Shown: positions 8,838-17,377 of the stretch, in pieces
How the letters are laid out: every line of letters starts with the position of its first letter
Numbering within the stretch: the first letter of the stretch is position 1
Assembly (NCBI RefSeq): GCF_016653355.1
Contig: NZ_NHSK01000114.1
Coordinates: forward strand, 1 to 50,352
Length of the DNA stretch: 50,352 nucleotides
Origin: Rhodoplanes elegans
Lineage (GTDB): Bacteria > Pseudomonadota > Alphaproteobacteria > Rhizobiales > Xanthobacteraceae
Reading direction: 5' to 3'
Program-made: the position numbers and the translations under genes
Notes under the pieces: generated by a model
Databases searched by the model: none
Seen by the model: only the letters and a program-made list of their open reading frames with translations
Told to the model about the DNA's origin: nothing

Positions 8838-10181
8838 TCACACCACCAGCCCGTAGGCCCGGACCATGTCCTCGAGCGCCTCCGGCCGTGCCGCGGCGGC
8901 CGAGGCCGCCAGCGCGTCCAGCACGGTCGCGAGGCCGTGGAACCCGAAGAGCCCTTCGTCGAAGCTGATCGGCACCGTCACGGGCGCGGCCGTGAGATAG
9001 CCGGCCGAGAAGCCGATTGCGATGTCGGCGGTCGGCCGGTCGGGCCGCGACCAGCTGCGCGCCGGATGGATCGGCGAGGAGATGATCAGATCGGGCGCGT
9101 TTGCCGCGAGCCAGTCGAAGGCCGGCCGCTCGTGCGCCGGGAGCTGATGCGCGACGACCTCGACGACCGCGAAGCCGCGCTCGATCAGGGCGCGGGAGAG
9201 ATCGAACGGGCTGCAGGTCGCGGTGCTGTCGATCGCCAGCGTGCGGTCGCCGACCACGGCGTGCGCGCGCGTTGCCGCCCGCTCGGCCTCTTCGCGCGCC
9301 GCCGAGGGATCGAGCGTAACGCCGCCGAGCGCGGCGGCGATCGCGGCGTAGCGCGCCCCGATGGCGGCCTCGCTGAACGCCACCGGGGCGATGACGAAGG
9401 GCGTGCCGAGCGTCTTCTGCAGCGTCTCCGCCGCGGCGATCCCTTCCGGCCGCGTCACCAGGTTCAGCCGCACGGCGGCGAGGCGCTGGAACTCAGCGAA
9501 GGTGGCGCAGTCGCCGATGTGGCGGATCGGGCCGAGGCCGGCGCGGGCCAGCATGCCGTGCAGCTCGCTCTCGGCGTGGAGCGGCAGGAACGGTCCGATC
9601 AGCCCGATGCTGCCGTCGCGCTCCGGCGCCGGCACGAGGTAGTCGTACATGTCGCGCTGGATGCGCCGCTGCGGGGGCAGGCCGCTGCCCATGGTGATCG
9701 GGTTCATGCGCCCGACCCGGAACGGAATCCCGTGCGCCGCCTCGAAGTCGGCGACCATCGGCGCGTAGTCGGTGCCGAGCAGATCGTCGATGCACGACAC
9801 CACGATCATGAACGCCTTCGGCCGCGGCGCGAGGCGCTCCATCAGGAGCGGCACGGTCTTGCGGATCTCGTCCTCGTAGCTGCCGAGCACGATCTCGTCG
9901 TCCTCGATGCACAGATAGCCGACGCGGTCCTTCTGGCCCTGCTCGAACGCCGCGATGGCGCCGTGCCGTCCGCATGCGGCAGGGCAGACGAACAGTACGT
10001 ACATCTCCGGCACCAGGAGCGCGGTGCGCAGCACGCCCCAGCCGCCATGGGTCGGGGCGCAGTAGTGCAGGCAGCCGGCGCCCTCGTCGAACAGCCGGCC
10101 CGTATCGGCACCGAGATCGGCGATGCGCACGCGGCCGTGCGCGGCGCCGAGCGGGGCGTCGTCTCGCGCGGTGCCGCTCAT
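8838..10181 (-). CDS. NifD-like subunit of an uncharacterised nitrogenase-like reductase
   Basis: A 447-residue nitrogenase component 1 protein of the NifD/BchN side. Three candidate cluster-ligand positions are visible: Cys37/Cys41 ([13 protein letters not shown]), Cys66/Cys70 (CPAACGRHG) and Cys130 ([12 protein letters not shown]), with spacing close to NifD Cys62/88/154. The segment matching the NifD FeMo-cofactor cysteine (consensus LNLV-C) reads LNLVTRPEG, so that ligand is absent. A C-terminal GFHG could align with the cofactor histidine, but this is doubtful. Its start overlaps the NifH-like stop by 4 bp, and the NifK-like gene follows after 7 bp, so the three are one transcript. It is probably the catalytic half for a non-dinitrogen substrate. 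Confidence 0.82.
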   Translation of the reverse strand: MSGTARDDAPLGAAHGRVRIADLGADTGRLFDEGAGCLHYCAPTHGGWGVLRTALLVPEMYVLFVCPAACGRHGAIAAFEQGQKDRVGYLCIEDDEIVLGSYEDEIRKTVPLLMERLAPRPKAFMIVVSCIDDLLGTDYAPMVADFEAAHGIPFRVGRMNPITMGSGLPPQRRIQRDMYDYLVPAPERDGSIGLIGPFLPLHAESELHGMLARAGLGPIRHIGDCATFAEFQRLAAVRLNLVTRPEGIAAAETLQKTLGTPFVIAPVAFSEAAIGARYAAIAAALGGVTLDPSAAREEAERAATRAHAVVGDRTLAIDSTATCSPFDLSRALIERGFAVVEVVAHQLPAHERPAFDWLAANAPDLIISSPIHPARSWSRPDRPTADIAIGFSAGYLTAAPVTVPISFDEGLFGFHGLATVLDALAASAAAARPEALEDMVRAYGLVV

Positions 10182-10981
10182 GACGCGGCCGCCAGGGCTG
10201 CCGGCGCCGTGCCGGCGTGTGCGAGCTTGCTCGTGAGATCCGGGACCAGCAGGCAGGACAGCGCGTGATAGACGCCGGCCTGCGCCGAGTCCGGGAAGCA
10301 GGAGACGACGGTGCCGCCCTGGTCCTCGGCCTTCTGCACCAGGTCGCAGCGCGGCACGATGCCGATCACCGAGGTGTTCAGCTCGGCGGCGGCGCGGCGC
10401 ACGAGATCGTCCTCGTCCGGGATGTTGCGCGAGTTCTGGATGATGCCGGCGAGCCGCGCATAGCCGCGCGTCGCGAAGTTGGCGAGCGCGTTGGCGATGT
10501 TGTGGGCGGCGTAGAGCGCCATCATCTCGCCCGAGGAGACGATCGCCACCTCGTCGGCGTAGCCCTTGCGCATCGGCATGGCGAAGCCGCCGCACACGAC
10601 GTCGCCGAGCACGTCGCACAGCACCACGTCGGGGGCGAGTCGGCCCCAGGCGTCAAGCTCCTCCAGGCGATCGAAGGCCGAGATGATGCCGCGGCCGGCG
10701 CAGCCGATGCCCGGCGTCGGCCCGCCGGCCTCGACGCACAGCACGCCGAGGTCACCCTCGACCACCAGATCGTCGAGCGTCGAGCCGGTCTTCTTGAGGC
10801 CCAGCACCTCCAGCACCGAGGTGATCGGCTTGCCGCCGGTGAGGCCCTTGGTCGAGTCGGCTTTCGGGTCGCAGCCGATCTGCACGACCTTGAGGCCGCG
10901 CCGCGCCAGCGCGGCCGAGAGATTGGAGACGGTGGTCGACTTGCCGATGCCGCACTTGCCGTAGATGGCGATTTTCTTCAT
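10178..10981 (-). CDS. NifH/BchL-like ATP-dependent reductase (iron protein)
   Basis: A 267-residue P-loop ATPase starting [17 protein letters not shown]. It has the signatures of dimeric iron proteins: the P-loop, CDPKADST (residues 37-44), the [4Fe-4S] ligands Cys94 (GIGCAGRG) and Cys130 ([11 protein letters not shown]), and a downstream IIQNSRN segment. The P-loop carries Cys10 where NifH has Gly. The partner component 1 genes follow directly with a 4-bp overlap. It would deliver electrons, with ATP hydrolysis, to the NifD/K-like complex. The start at 10981 was chosen because the P-loop then lies at the usual distance from the N-terminus. Not NifH proper, BchL or CfbC by context. Confidence 0.9.
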   Translation of the reverse strand: MKKIAIYGKCGIGKSTTVSNLSAALARRGLKVVQIGCDPKADSTKGLTGGKPITSVLEVLGLKKTGSTLDDLVVEGDLGVLCVEAGGPTPGIGCAGRGIISAFDRLEELDAWGRLAPDVVLCDVLGDVVCGGFAMPMRKGYADEVAIVSSGEMMALYAAHNIANALANFATRGYARLAGIIQNSRNIPDEDDLVRRAAAELNTSVIGIVPRCDLVQKAEDQGGTVVSCFPDSAQAGVYHALSCLLVPDLTSKLAHAGTAPAALAAAS

Positions 10982-11003
10982 TCGCGATCCTCGCGAAGGC
11001 ACC

Positions 11004-11055
11004 GACGCCGCCTCGCCCCGCCGGGGGGCGGCGGCGGAGCGAGGCTTTTGGCGTC
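11004..11055. promoter_or_regulatory. nested inverted repeat between receptor and nifH-like genes
   Basis: Outer arms GACGCC (11004-11009) and GGCGTC (11050-11055) enclose inner arms GCCTCGC (11010-11016) and GCGAGGC (11039-11045). The loop is G/C-rich. The hairpin fills most of the 85-bp gap between the receptor stop and the nifH-like start. It could end part of the transcription after the receptor or protect the downstream mRNA. A short T-run lies on the plus-strand side only. Confidence 0.5.
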
Positions 11056-11066
11056 GGGCGACGTGA

Positions 11067-13304
11067 TCAGAAGGTGTGGACGAGCCGGGCCGTGAAGTTG
11101 CGCCCGGGCTCGAGCAGCGGGTTGTACATGGACTCCGGATAGGACTTGTTCACGAAGGTCGAGGCGCTGACATAGGCCTTGTCGAAGATGTTCTGCAGGC
11201 CGAGATGCAGCTTGGTGTCGCCGAGATCGCGCGAGATCAGGGTGCCGAGATCGAACGAGGCGTAGATGCTCGGCACCGCATAGGCGGCGGTCGGATACTC
11301 TTGCGCGGCGTCGATGCGGGTCTTCGCCGCGGCCCAGTCCACGGCCGCCATCACCGACCAGCCGGAGCCGGGCTCCGCGAACTGCGCGGCGACGCGACCC
11401 TTCCACGGCGCGATGTAGGGCAGCGGCTGGTCGGTGTCGGTGTTGGTCGCGCGGAGCTGCGCGACGTTGCCGGACAGATTGAACGCTCGCGTCATCTGCC
11501 AGCGCCACTCCGCCTCGACGCCCTGCACGGTGGCGTTGGCGACGTTTCGGGTCTGGGTGAAGGCGGCGCCGTTGACGGTGAGGGCGACGGTCTGCAGGAA
11601 GTCCGTGTAGCGGCTGTCGAACGCCGTCACCTTGACGGTGGCGTTGGAGAAGTTGAGGCGGAAGCCGCCCTCCACGGTGACGCCCTTCTCGGGTTTCAGC
11701 TCCGGATTGGGGATCGCCGTCGCCGAGATCGCGAACAGTTCGGAATTGGTCGGATAGCGGTACGAGGTGCCGACCGAGGCGAGCAGATCGAGCATCGGCA
11801 GCACGTGGACGACCGCACCGATGCTGCCGGTCGGGGCCGTCGCGGTGACGTCGCTGTTGGCCCGCAAGGCGGCGATCGCCGCGGGCTTGATGGTGCTCTG
11901 CAGCGGCCACAGCTCGGACGTCGTGTTGAACCAGTCGAAGCGGCCACCCGCCGAGAGTGTCAGCAGCTTCAGCGGCGTCCACTCGTGCAGCATGAAGGCG
12001 CCCACATTGGCCTGGGCGTTGTCGGGGCCGTTTTGCGATTCGGGCGTGATGGTCGTTGTGGTCGCCGTCTGGCGCACCGACCAGGACGAGCTGCCCGGCC
12101 GCCACTCCTGGAAGCCGTCGAGCCCGAAGGTCGTCTTCAGCGTGCCCCACGGACCCGGCTCCCACGGGATCACGCCGAGCGCGCGGCCGCCGATCACGGT
12201 CGGCCCCATCACGTGACTGACCGAGCTGGCGACGACGCCCTTCGTCGCCGTGTTCACGGTGGCGAGCTTGGTGTCGAAGTAATTGGCGTAGAACGACGCC
12301 TCGACGTGCTGCACGAGCTGGTCGGCGAAGTCGCCGGAATAGGAGAGCTTCGCCATCTGCACCTGGTTGGGCTGCTGGCGCACGTTCATGTAGGGCCAGC
12401 CCGGGGCGCCGCCGACGCCGCCGGCGCGGCCGTCCTCCTCCCAGTAGGAGCGCAGCGCCAGCTCGAATCGCTGGTTGCGGGTGGGCGACCAGCCGACCCG
12501 CAGATTGCCGCCGATGCTCTCGTAGTCGCTGTTGAGCGCCGGGCCCATCGGCGTGTCGTAGTTGCCGCCCTTGCGATAGCTGACTCCGCCGAGCACGTCG
12601 AAGCCCTGGCCGGCGGCCTGGGCCCAGTCGTAGGTGCTGAAGCCCTTGTCGACCGACGAGAAGCCGGCCGAGAAGCCGCCATGCGTGATGCGCCACGGGC
12701 CGAACGGATCGACGGCCGGACGGCGCGTGATCACGTTGACGAGGCCGGTCATCGCCTCCGAGCCGTAGATCACCGAGGCGGGGCCGCGGATCACCTCGAC
12801 GCGCTCCAGCTCCTCCGGCGCGAAATAGTTGAGCTGCAGCGTGTTGCGCCCGCGGAAGCGGTCGCCGTCGACATACATGGGCGAGCGCCAGTTGTTCGAC
12901 GAGAAACCGCGCAGATAGATCTGGCCGCCGATGCCGCCGGAGCGCGCGATCGATACGCCCGGCACATCCTGCAGGATGTCGAGCAGGCTGGTCGGGTTGG
13001 TGGTCTCGATCTCCTTGCGATCGACCACCGTGATGCTCTGGGTCGGCTGATGGACCGTCTTCGGCTGCGCCATCTTGCCGCCGATCGGGCCGACCGACGT
13101 TCCCGTCGATGTGCCGGCCGAGTTGCCCTGTCCTTCGACCTCTACGGTGGGGAGCTGCTGCACCGCGGTCTGGGCGAGCGCGGTGCCACTCGCGAGCCAG
13201 CCGATCGTGAGCGCCGAGACCGAGAGGCCGGCCAGCAGGCGCGCGGCCGTGGTCGAATGCGGAGCGCGGGGGTGCGCCAACGGCGCGCAAGCGCAGGTCG
13301 TCAT
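11067..13304 (-). CDS. TonB-dependent outer-membrane receptor
   Basis: A 745-residue receptor. It has a signal peptide ([22 protein letters not shown], cleavage near residue 44) and a TonB-box-like LPTVEVEGQ. The plug domain (about 75-190) shows [45 protein letters not shown] and [30 protein letters not shown]. The barrel ends with the expected aromatic RLVHTF. It should bring a scarce metal chelate, haem or corrinoid across the outer membrane. It is the first gene of the minus-strand unit leading into the nitrogenase-like genes, and it is divergent from a matching ABC importer. Ligand unknown; the plug resembles siderophore/haem receptors more than BtuB. Confidence 0.88.
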   Translation of the reverse strand: MTTCACAPLAHPRAPHSTTAARLLAGLSVSALTIGWLASGTALAQTAVQQLPTVEVEGQGNSAGTSTGTSVGPIGGKMAQPKTVHQPTQSITVVDRKEIETTNPTSLLDILQDVPGVSIARSGGIGGQIYLRGFSSNNWRSPMYVDGDRFRGRNTLQLNYFAPEELERVEVIRGPASVIYGSEAMTGLVNVITRRPAVDPFGPWRITHGGFSAGFSSVDKGFSTYDWAQAAGQGFDVLGGVSYRKGGNYDTPMGPALNSDYESIGGNLRVGWSPTRNQRFELALRSYWEEDGRAGGVGGAPGWPYMNVRQQPNQVQMAKLSYSGDFADQLVQHVEASFYANYFDTKLATVNTATKGVVASSVSHVMGPTVIGGRALGVIPWEPGPWGTLKTTFGLDGFQEWRPGSSSWSVRQTATTTTITPESQNGPDNAQANVGAFMLHEWTPLKLLTLSAGGRFDWFNTTSELWPLQSTIKPAAIAALRANSDVTATAPTGSIGAVVHVLPMLDLLASVGTSYRYPTNSELFAISATAIPNPELKPEKGVTVEGGFRLNFSNATVKVTAFDSRYTDFLQTVALTVNGAAFTQTRNVANATVQGVEAEWRWQMTRAFNLSGNVAQLRATNTDTDQPLPYIAPWKGRVAAQFAEPGSGWSVMAAVDWAAAKTRIDAAQEYPTAAYAVPSIYASFDLGTLISRDLGDTKLHLGLQNIFDKAYVSASTFVNKSYPESMYNPLLEPGRNFTARLVHTF

Positions 13305-13637
13305 GATCTAGGCCTCTGTTCCGTCGATTGTAATTATTATGTATTCGTATGGATCACGGTCGAGGATTCATCTGTCGAGGGACTAAAAGTCAACGTGAGA
13401 TTCTTATGTTCGGAACGATTATAGAGTCCGTTCATTCGAATCGTTCGAAATTGATTGCCGTTCAAAAGTATAACTGTTCCAGTTCCAAAGAATATCCGCT
13501 TGAAGTGGTTCTCCGGCGGACCTAAGGGTTGACTGGACGTCGCGCCAGCCGACGGTCGGGCCGACATCGGTCGACCGCGGTTGAAGCGACGCCGTCGGGC
13601 AGGGCGCGTGAGCAGGTGACGTGAGCAGGGCGACGAC
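13305..13637. promoter_or_regulatory. divergent, unusually AT-rich promoter region of the uptake locus
   Basis: This 333-bp gap between receptor and binding-protein genes is far richer in A/T (about 13320-13500) than anything nearby. It contains the palindrome TTCGAATCGTTCGAA at 13435-13449 (TTCGAA arms, 3-nt centre) and an overlapping longer inverted repeat GAACGATT (13413-13420) / AATCGTTC (13439-13446). These are good candidates for a shared metal-responsive operator. The site does not obviously match the classical Fur box, so the regulator is not named. Confidence 0.55.
13435..13449. promoter_or_regulatory. candidate operator palindrome TTCGAA-N3-TTCGAA
   Basis: The two six-base arms are each self-complementary, so the element reads as an inverted repeat with a 3-nt centre. 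It sits between the divergent receptor and ABC importer genes, 131 bp from the receptor start. Confidence 0.45.
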
Positions 13638-14747
13638 GTGATCAGCACAGCATCCGGTGCGGGCCGAGGGCATGCCGCCGTAGCCGCGACGACGGCGCTC
13701 GTCGTCGCGGCGCTCGTCGTGGCGATGCGACCGGGCGCGGCGGCCGACATCACCGATCAGCGTGGCCGCATCGTCGCGGTCGCGACGCCGGCGCAGCGCG
13801 TCGTCTTCCTGCCCATGCCGGCGCCGTCGACCTACATGGCGATCGACCGCTCGGCCGCGCATGTCGCCGGCATGAACCCGGCCTCGGCGAGTGCCATGCG
13901 GTCCGGCATCCTCGGGCGCATCTTTCCGGCCTTCGATCGGATTCCGACCGGCATCACGCGCGGCGCCGGCGTGATCCCGAACGTCGAGGCCGTGATGGCG
14001 CTGCATCCCGACGCGGTGCTGCAGTGGGCGAGCTTCGGCGACGAGCCGATCGCCATGCTGGATCGCGCCGGCCTCACCGTGCTGGGACTGCGCTACGGCG
14101 GCCAGGACGAGGTCGCGGGCGCCATCCTGATGATGGGCAAGCTCGCCGGCCAGGAGGCGCGCGCCGCCGAGATCGTCGATCGCCAACGTGAGCGCCGGGA
14201 GACCCTCGCCGCCGCGCTCGCAGGCGTCGGCGACGCCGACAAGCCGCGGGTCCTGCATCTTTCTCGCGCCTCCGATTCGTTCGCCGTCGCCGGGCGCGAA
14301 TCCTACCTGGACGTCGTGATCACGACGGCGGGCGGCCGCAATGCCGCTGCCGAGATCGGCGGCAGCCGCACCGTGACGCTCGAACAGGTACTGACCTGGA
14401 ACCCGGACGTGATCCTGCTCGGCAATTTCGACACCGCGATGCCGGCCGACCTCTATGGAGATCCGCGCCTGCAGAGCCTCGCCGCCGTCAAGGCGCGCCG
14501 CGTCTACAAGGTGCCGCTCGGCGGCTATCGCTGGGATCCACCGAGTCACGAGTCGGCGCTCACCTGGACCTGGCTCGCCGGCCTGCTGCATCCCGATCGC
14601 ATCGGCATCGACCTGCGGGCCGACATGCGCGCCTGGTACGAGTTTCTGTACGGCCACGCGCTCGCCGAGGCCGAGATCGACGGCATCCTCCACGCGCGGC
14701 AGAACGGCGGCTCGGCCGGCTATGCGCGCTTCGTGACCGCCCGATGA
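13638..14747 (+). CDS. ABC importer periplasmic binding protein (Fe-siderophore/corrinoid type)
   Basis: A 369-residue protein of the Peripla_BP_2 (BtuF/FhuD-like) family. It has an N-terminal signal peptide (AAVAATTALVVAALVVA, cleavage near AAAD) and then ITDQRGRIVAVATPAQRVVFLP, the usual start of this fold. Two lobes follow, joined by a long helix around GAILMMGKLAGQEARAAEIVDRQRERRE, with TLEQVLTWNPDVILLGNFD in the C-lobe. It should deliver the imported chelate to the permease. The GTG at 13638 was chosen; no better start is visible before the signal peptide. Its stop overlaps the permease start by 4 bp. Confidence 0.87.
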   Translation: MISTASGAGRGHAAVAATTALVVAALVVAMRPGAAADITDQRGRIVAVATPAQRVVFLPMPAPSTYMAIDRSAAHVAGMNPASASAMRSGILGRIFPAFDRIPTGITRGAGVIPNVEAVMALHPDAVLQWASFGDEPIAMLDRAGLTVLGLRYGGQDEVAGAILMMGKLAGQEARAAEIVDRQRERRETLAAALAGVGDADKPRVLHLSRASDSFAVAGRESYLDVVITTAGGRNAAAEIGGSRTVTLEQVLTWNPDVILLGNFDTAMPADLYGDPRLQSLAAVKARRVYKVPLGGYRWDPPSHESALTWTWLAGLLHPDRIGIDLRADMRAWYEFLYGHALAEAEIDGILHARQNGGSAGYARFVTAR

Positions 14748-15844
14748 GCGCGCTCGACGCTGCCGCCGCGCGTCCGGATCGCGCCGGCCGCCCGTGGGCC
14801 GCGCCCCTCGCGGTCGCCGGCCTCATCGCTCTGCCGATCGTCACGGCGCTGCTGTGCCTGTCGGCCGGACGTTATCAGGTGCCGGCCGCGCACGTGTTCG
14901 GGATTCTGCTCAACGAGCTCCTCGGCCTGCTCGGGACGATAGCGGCGGACTGGCTGCCGGCGAGCTGGAGCGCCGTGACCTGGACGCCGACCGAGCGAAT
15001 CGTGATCACCACGGTGCGGCTGCCGCGCGTCTTTATGGCCGGCGTCGCTGGGGCGGGGCTGGCGCTCTCGGGCGCCGTGCTGCAGGGCATGTTCCGCAAC
15101 CCGCTGGTCGGCCCGCAGACGATCGGCGCGGCGTCGGGCGCCTCGCTCGGCGGCGTCGTCGCCATCCTGCTGTTCGGCTTCGGCCTGCCGGTTCATCTCG
15201 GCGCCTTCGCGGGCGCCGCGCTGGCGCTCGCCGCCGTGCTCGCCGTGCATCGCGGCGACGGCGTCTCGCCGGTGCTCACGCTGGTGCTCGCCGGCGTCGT
15301 GGTCGGTGCCTTCTGCAGTGCGCTGGTCGGCTTCGTCACCTTCATCGCCGATCCCGAGGTGAAGCTGCCCGGCATCGTGTTCTGGCTGCTCGGCAGCTTC
15401 GCGGCGGCGAGCTGGCCCAATCTCGCGCTGCTCGCCGTCTGCACGGCGATCGGCGGCGGCGTGATGCTGGCGATGCGCTGGCGCGTCAACGTGCTGTCGC
15501 TCGGCGACGAGGAGGCGCGCTCGCTCGGCGTCGATCCGGGCCGCGACCGGGTGATCCTGCTCGCCGCCACATGCCTCGCGATCTCGGCCCAGGTGGCGGT
15601 CTCCGGCGCGATCGGCTGGGTCGGTCTCGTCATTCCGAATCTCGCCCGCATGGTGGTCGGCGCCGATCACCGCCGGCTGCTGCCGGTGTCGGCCGTCGCC
15701 GGAGCGGCCTTCCTGATGGCGGCCGACACGCTGGCGCGCGATCTCACCGCGGCCGAGATCCCGGTCGGCATCGTCACGGCGATCGTCGGCACGCCGGTGT
15801 TCGCCTGGCTGCTGCGCCGGCACGCGAAGGGGCAGGGCGCATGA
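14744..15844 (+). CDS. ABC importer permease, FecCD/BtuC family
   Basis: A 366-residue inner-membrane protein with about nine to ten hydrophobic segments. Family hallmarks are RLPRVFMAGVAGAGLALSGA followed by LQGMFRNPLVGPQTIGAASGAS, and a late IGWVGLVIPNLARMVVGADHR, the loop that contacts the ATPase. It starts 4 bp inside the binding-protein gene and ends 4 bp inside the ATPase gene (ATGA overlaps), so the importer is translated as a unit. It would carry the metal chelate or tetrapyrrole across the inner membrane. Confidence 0.92.
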   Translation: MSALDAAAARPDRAGRPWAAPLAVAGLIALPIVTALLCLSAGRYQVPAAHVFGILLNELLGLLGTIAADWLPASWSAVTWTPTERIVITTVRLPRVFMAGVAGAGLALSGAVLQGMFRNPLVGPQTIGAASGASLGGVVAILLFGFGLPVHLGAFAGAALALAAVLAVHRGDGVSPVLTLVLAGVVVGAFCSALVGFVTFIADPEVKLPGIVFWLLGSFAAASWPNLALLAVCTAIGGGVMLAMRWRVNVLSLGDEEARSLGVDPGRDRVILLAATCLAISAQVAVSGAIGWVGLVIPNLARMVVGADHRRLLPVSAVAGAAFLMAADTLARDLTAAEIPVGIVTAIVGTPVFAWLLRRHAKGQGA

Positions 15845-16608
15845 TCCGGGTCGAGCGCGCCGGCCATGGGTTCCGGCCCGAGCATTGGCTGTTCCGCGAT
15901 CTCTCCTTCGCGGTCGGCGAAGGCGAGGTGACGGCGATCCTCGGGCCGAACGGCTGCGGCAAGACCACGCTGTTGCGCGCCATGGGCGGGACGCTGGCCT
16001 TGCGGGAAGGTCGGATCGCGATCGACGGCGTCGTCGGCGTGGTGCCGCAGGCGCTGCGCGCCGACGTCGCCTATCGGGTGATCGACATGGTGCTGCTCGG
16101 CCGCAGCCGCTATCTCGGCCGCTTCGGCGCGCCGGGCCGGCGCGATCTCGCGCGGGCCGAGGCGTGTCTCGATGCGGTCGGGCTCGCCGATCTCGCCGCG
16201 CGCCGCTACGACCGGCTGAGCGGCGGCCAGCGGCAGCTCGTGCTGTTCGCCCGCGCGCTGGCGAGCGACTGCCGTGTGCTGCTGCTCGACGAGCCCGCTT
16301 CGGCGCTCGATCTCGCCAACCAGGGCGTCGTGCTGCGGCTGATCCGGCGGCTCGCCCGCGACGGCATGACGATCGTGTTCACGACGCATCACCCGGATCA
16401 TGCGCTCGCGGTCGCCGACACGGTGCTGATGATGGCCGGGGCGCCGGTGTTCGGCCCGGCGTCGGAGACGCTCGACGAGACGAATCTCGCGCGGCTCTAC
16501 GGCGTGCCGGTGCGCCGCGTCACCATCACGTCCGACGGCGAGACGATCGAGGCGACCGTGCCGGTGCATCGCCTCGGCGACGTGCCGACGAGACTTGCTG
16601 TTCGCTGA
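15841..16608 (+). CDS. ABC importer ATPase, FecE/BtuD family
   Basis: A 255-residue ATPase. Motifs in order: Walker A GPNGCGKTT (about residues 37-45), signature LSGGQRQ, Walker B VLLLDEPASALD, and the switch histidine in TTHHPDHAL. A region typical of FecE-like proteins (VIDMVLLGRSRYLGRFG) precedes the signature. It powers the divergent receptor's uptake route together with the two preceding genes. A REP-like hairpin element lies directly downstream. Confidence 0.93.
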   Translation: MIRVERAGHGFRPEHWLFRDLSFAVGEGEVTAILGPNGCGKTTLLRAMGGTLALREGRIAIDGVVGVVPQALRADVAYRVIDMVLLGRSRYLGRFGAPGRRDLARAEACLDAVGLADLAARRYDRLSGGQRQLVLFARALASDCRVLLLDEPASALDLANQGVVLRLIRRLARDGMTIVFTTHHPDHALAVADTVLMMAGAPVFGPASETLDETNLARLYGVPVRRVTITSDGETIEATVPVHRLGDVPTRLAVR

Positions 16609-16623
16609 GGTCGCCCCAATCTC

Positions 16624-16700
16624 CGCTCATCCCCGCGCAGGCGGGGATCTAGGGTTGCGTGCCGTGTCGCCCTGGGTCCCCGCCTGCGCGGGGACGAGCG
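16624..16700. repeat. REP-like inverted repeat between convergent operons
   Basis: Two 31-nt arms (16624-16654 and 16670-16700) are inverted copies with 28 of 31 positions matching. Each arm carries its own internal palindrome around CCCCGC-GCAGGC-GGGG type sequence. The element sits in the 139-bp gap between the ABC ATPase and the converging operon, where it probably ends transcription from both sides. Such GC-rich paired palindromes occur in many copies in alphaproteobacterial genomes. Confidence 0.8.
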
Positions 16701-16747
16701 GAACGTGAGGCCGGTCGATCACGGAAACCGGAAAGTCACTCCGGCGG

Positions 16748-17377
16748 TCAGGACTGTGCGAGCTCGCGGGTCCACGTCAGAAAGCCGTCGAGGAAGCGCG
16801 TCGTCGCCGGCATGAAGCGGCTGCCGTGGTGATAGAACGGGTCGAGGGTCGAGACGATCAGCCGGCCCGGGGTCGTGACGCGGTCGTCGTAGAGGAGGGC
16901 GCCGCCGGGATCGCGGCCGTCGCGATCGTCCGGCACGATGACCAGAGGCACCGCACCCTCGGGCGGGAACAGCACGCCGTGGATGTGCCACACGGTCGCG
17001 TCGGGCGCGACGTGACGGAACAGCTCGTGATCGGGCGCGACGAAGCGGTGAGGGGGCTTCTCGGCCGGATCGAGCCACCACCAGAAATTGGTCGGCCGCG
17101 GCGCGGTGCGCACGCCCGGTACCCAGGTCTCCGCCTCGCATTCGCCGAGCACCACGAGCGTGCGGCCGCGGCCGAGGAAGTCCGTCAGCAGCGGCGCGTG
17201 TCGGCGTAGCAGCTCGGGATTGAGCCGGTCCGGCACGATCAGCAGCAGCACGTCGGCGAGATCGTCCGCCGCGAGCGCGGGCGCATAGATCACCCGGTCG
17301 AAACGGTCGCGGAAGCGTGCGCCGAAGATCGTCTCGTGATGATAGAAGGTGCCGCCGTCGAGCACGGCCACGGTCAT
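16748..17377 (-). CDS. amidotransferase/ThuA-fold protein of unknown function (second copy)
   Basis: A 209-residue soluble protein opening MTVAVLDGGTFYHHET. It has alternating strand/helix segments (DVLLLIVPDRLN, LTDFLGRGRTLVVLGECEAE) and a late STLDPFYHHGSRFMPA segment. The layout suggests a class I glutamine-amidotransferase-like or ThuA-like flavodoxin-type fold, but the classic catalytic Cys-His-Glu triad cannot be pointed to. GECEAE holds the only cysteine in the expected region. It overlaps the preceding related gene by 4 bp. Its place beside the nitrogenase-like and uptake genes suggests a role in handling the imported compound; this is inference. Confidence 0.55.
   Translation of the reverse strand: MTVAVLDGGTFYHHETIFGARFRDRFDRVIYAPALAADDLADVLLLIVPDRLNPELLRRHAPLLTDFLGRGRTLVVLGECEAETWVPGVRTAPRPTNFWWWLDPAEKPPHRFVAPDHELFRHVAPDATVWHIHGVLFPPEGAVPLVIVPDDRDGRDPGGALLYDDRVTTPGRLIVSTLDPFYHHGSRFMPATTRFLDGFLTWTRELAQS

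Noticed and set aside
7622-10981. True nitrogenase (NifHDK), BchLNB, chlorophyllide reductase or CfbCD
   Set aside because: The FeMo-co cysteine and a full P-cluster ligand set are missing, and no nif, bch or cfb biosynthesis genes are nearby. The three genes sit with uptake genes instead.
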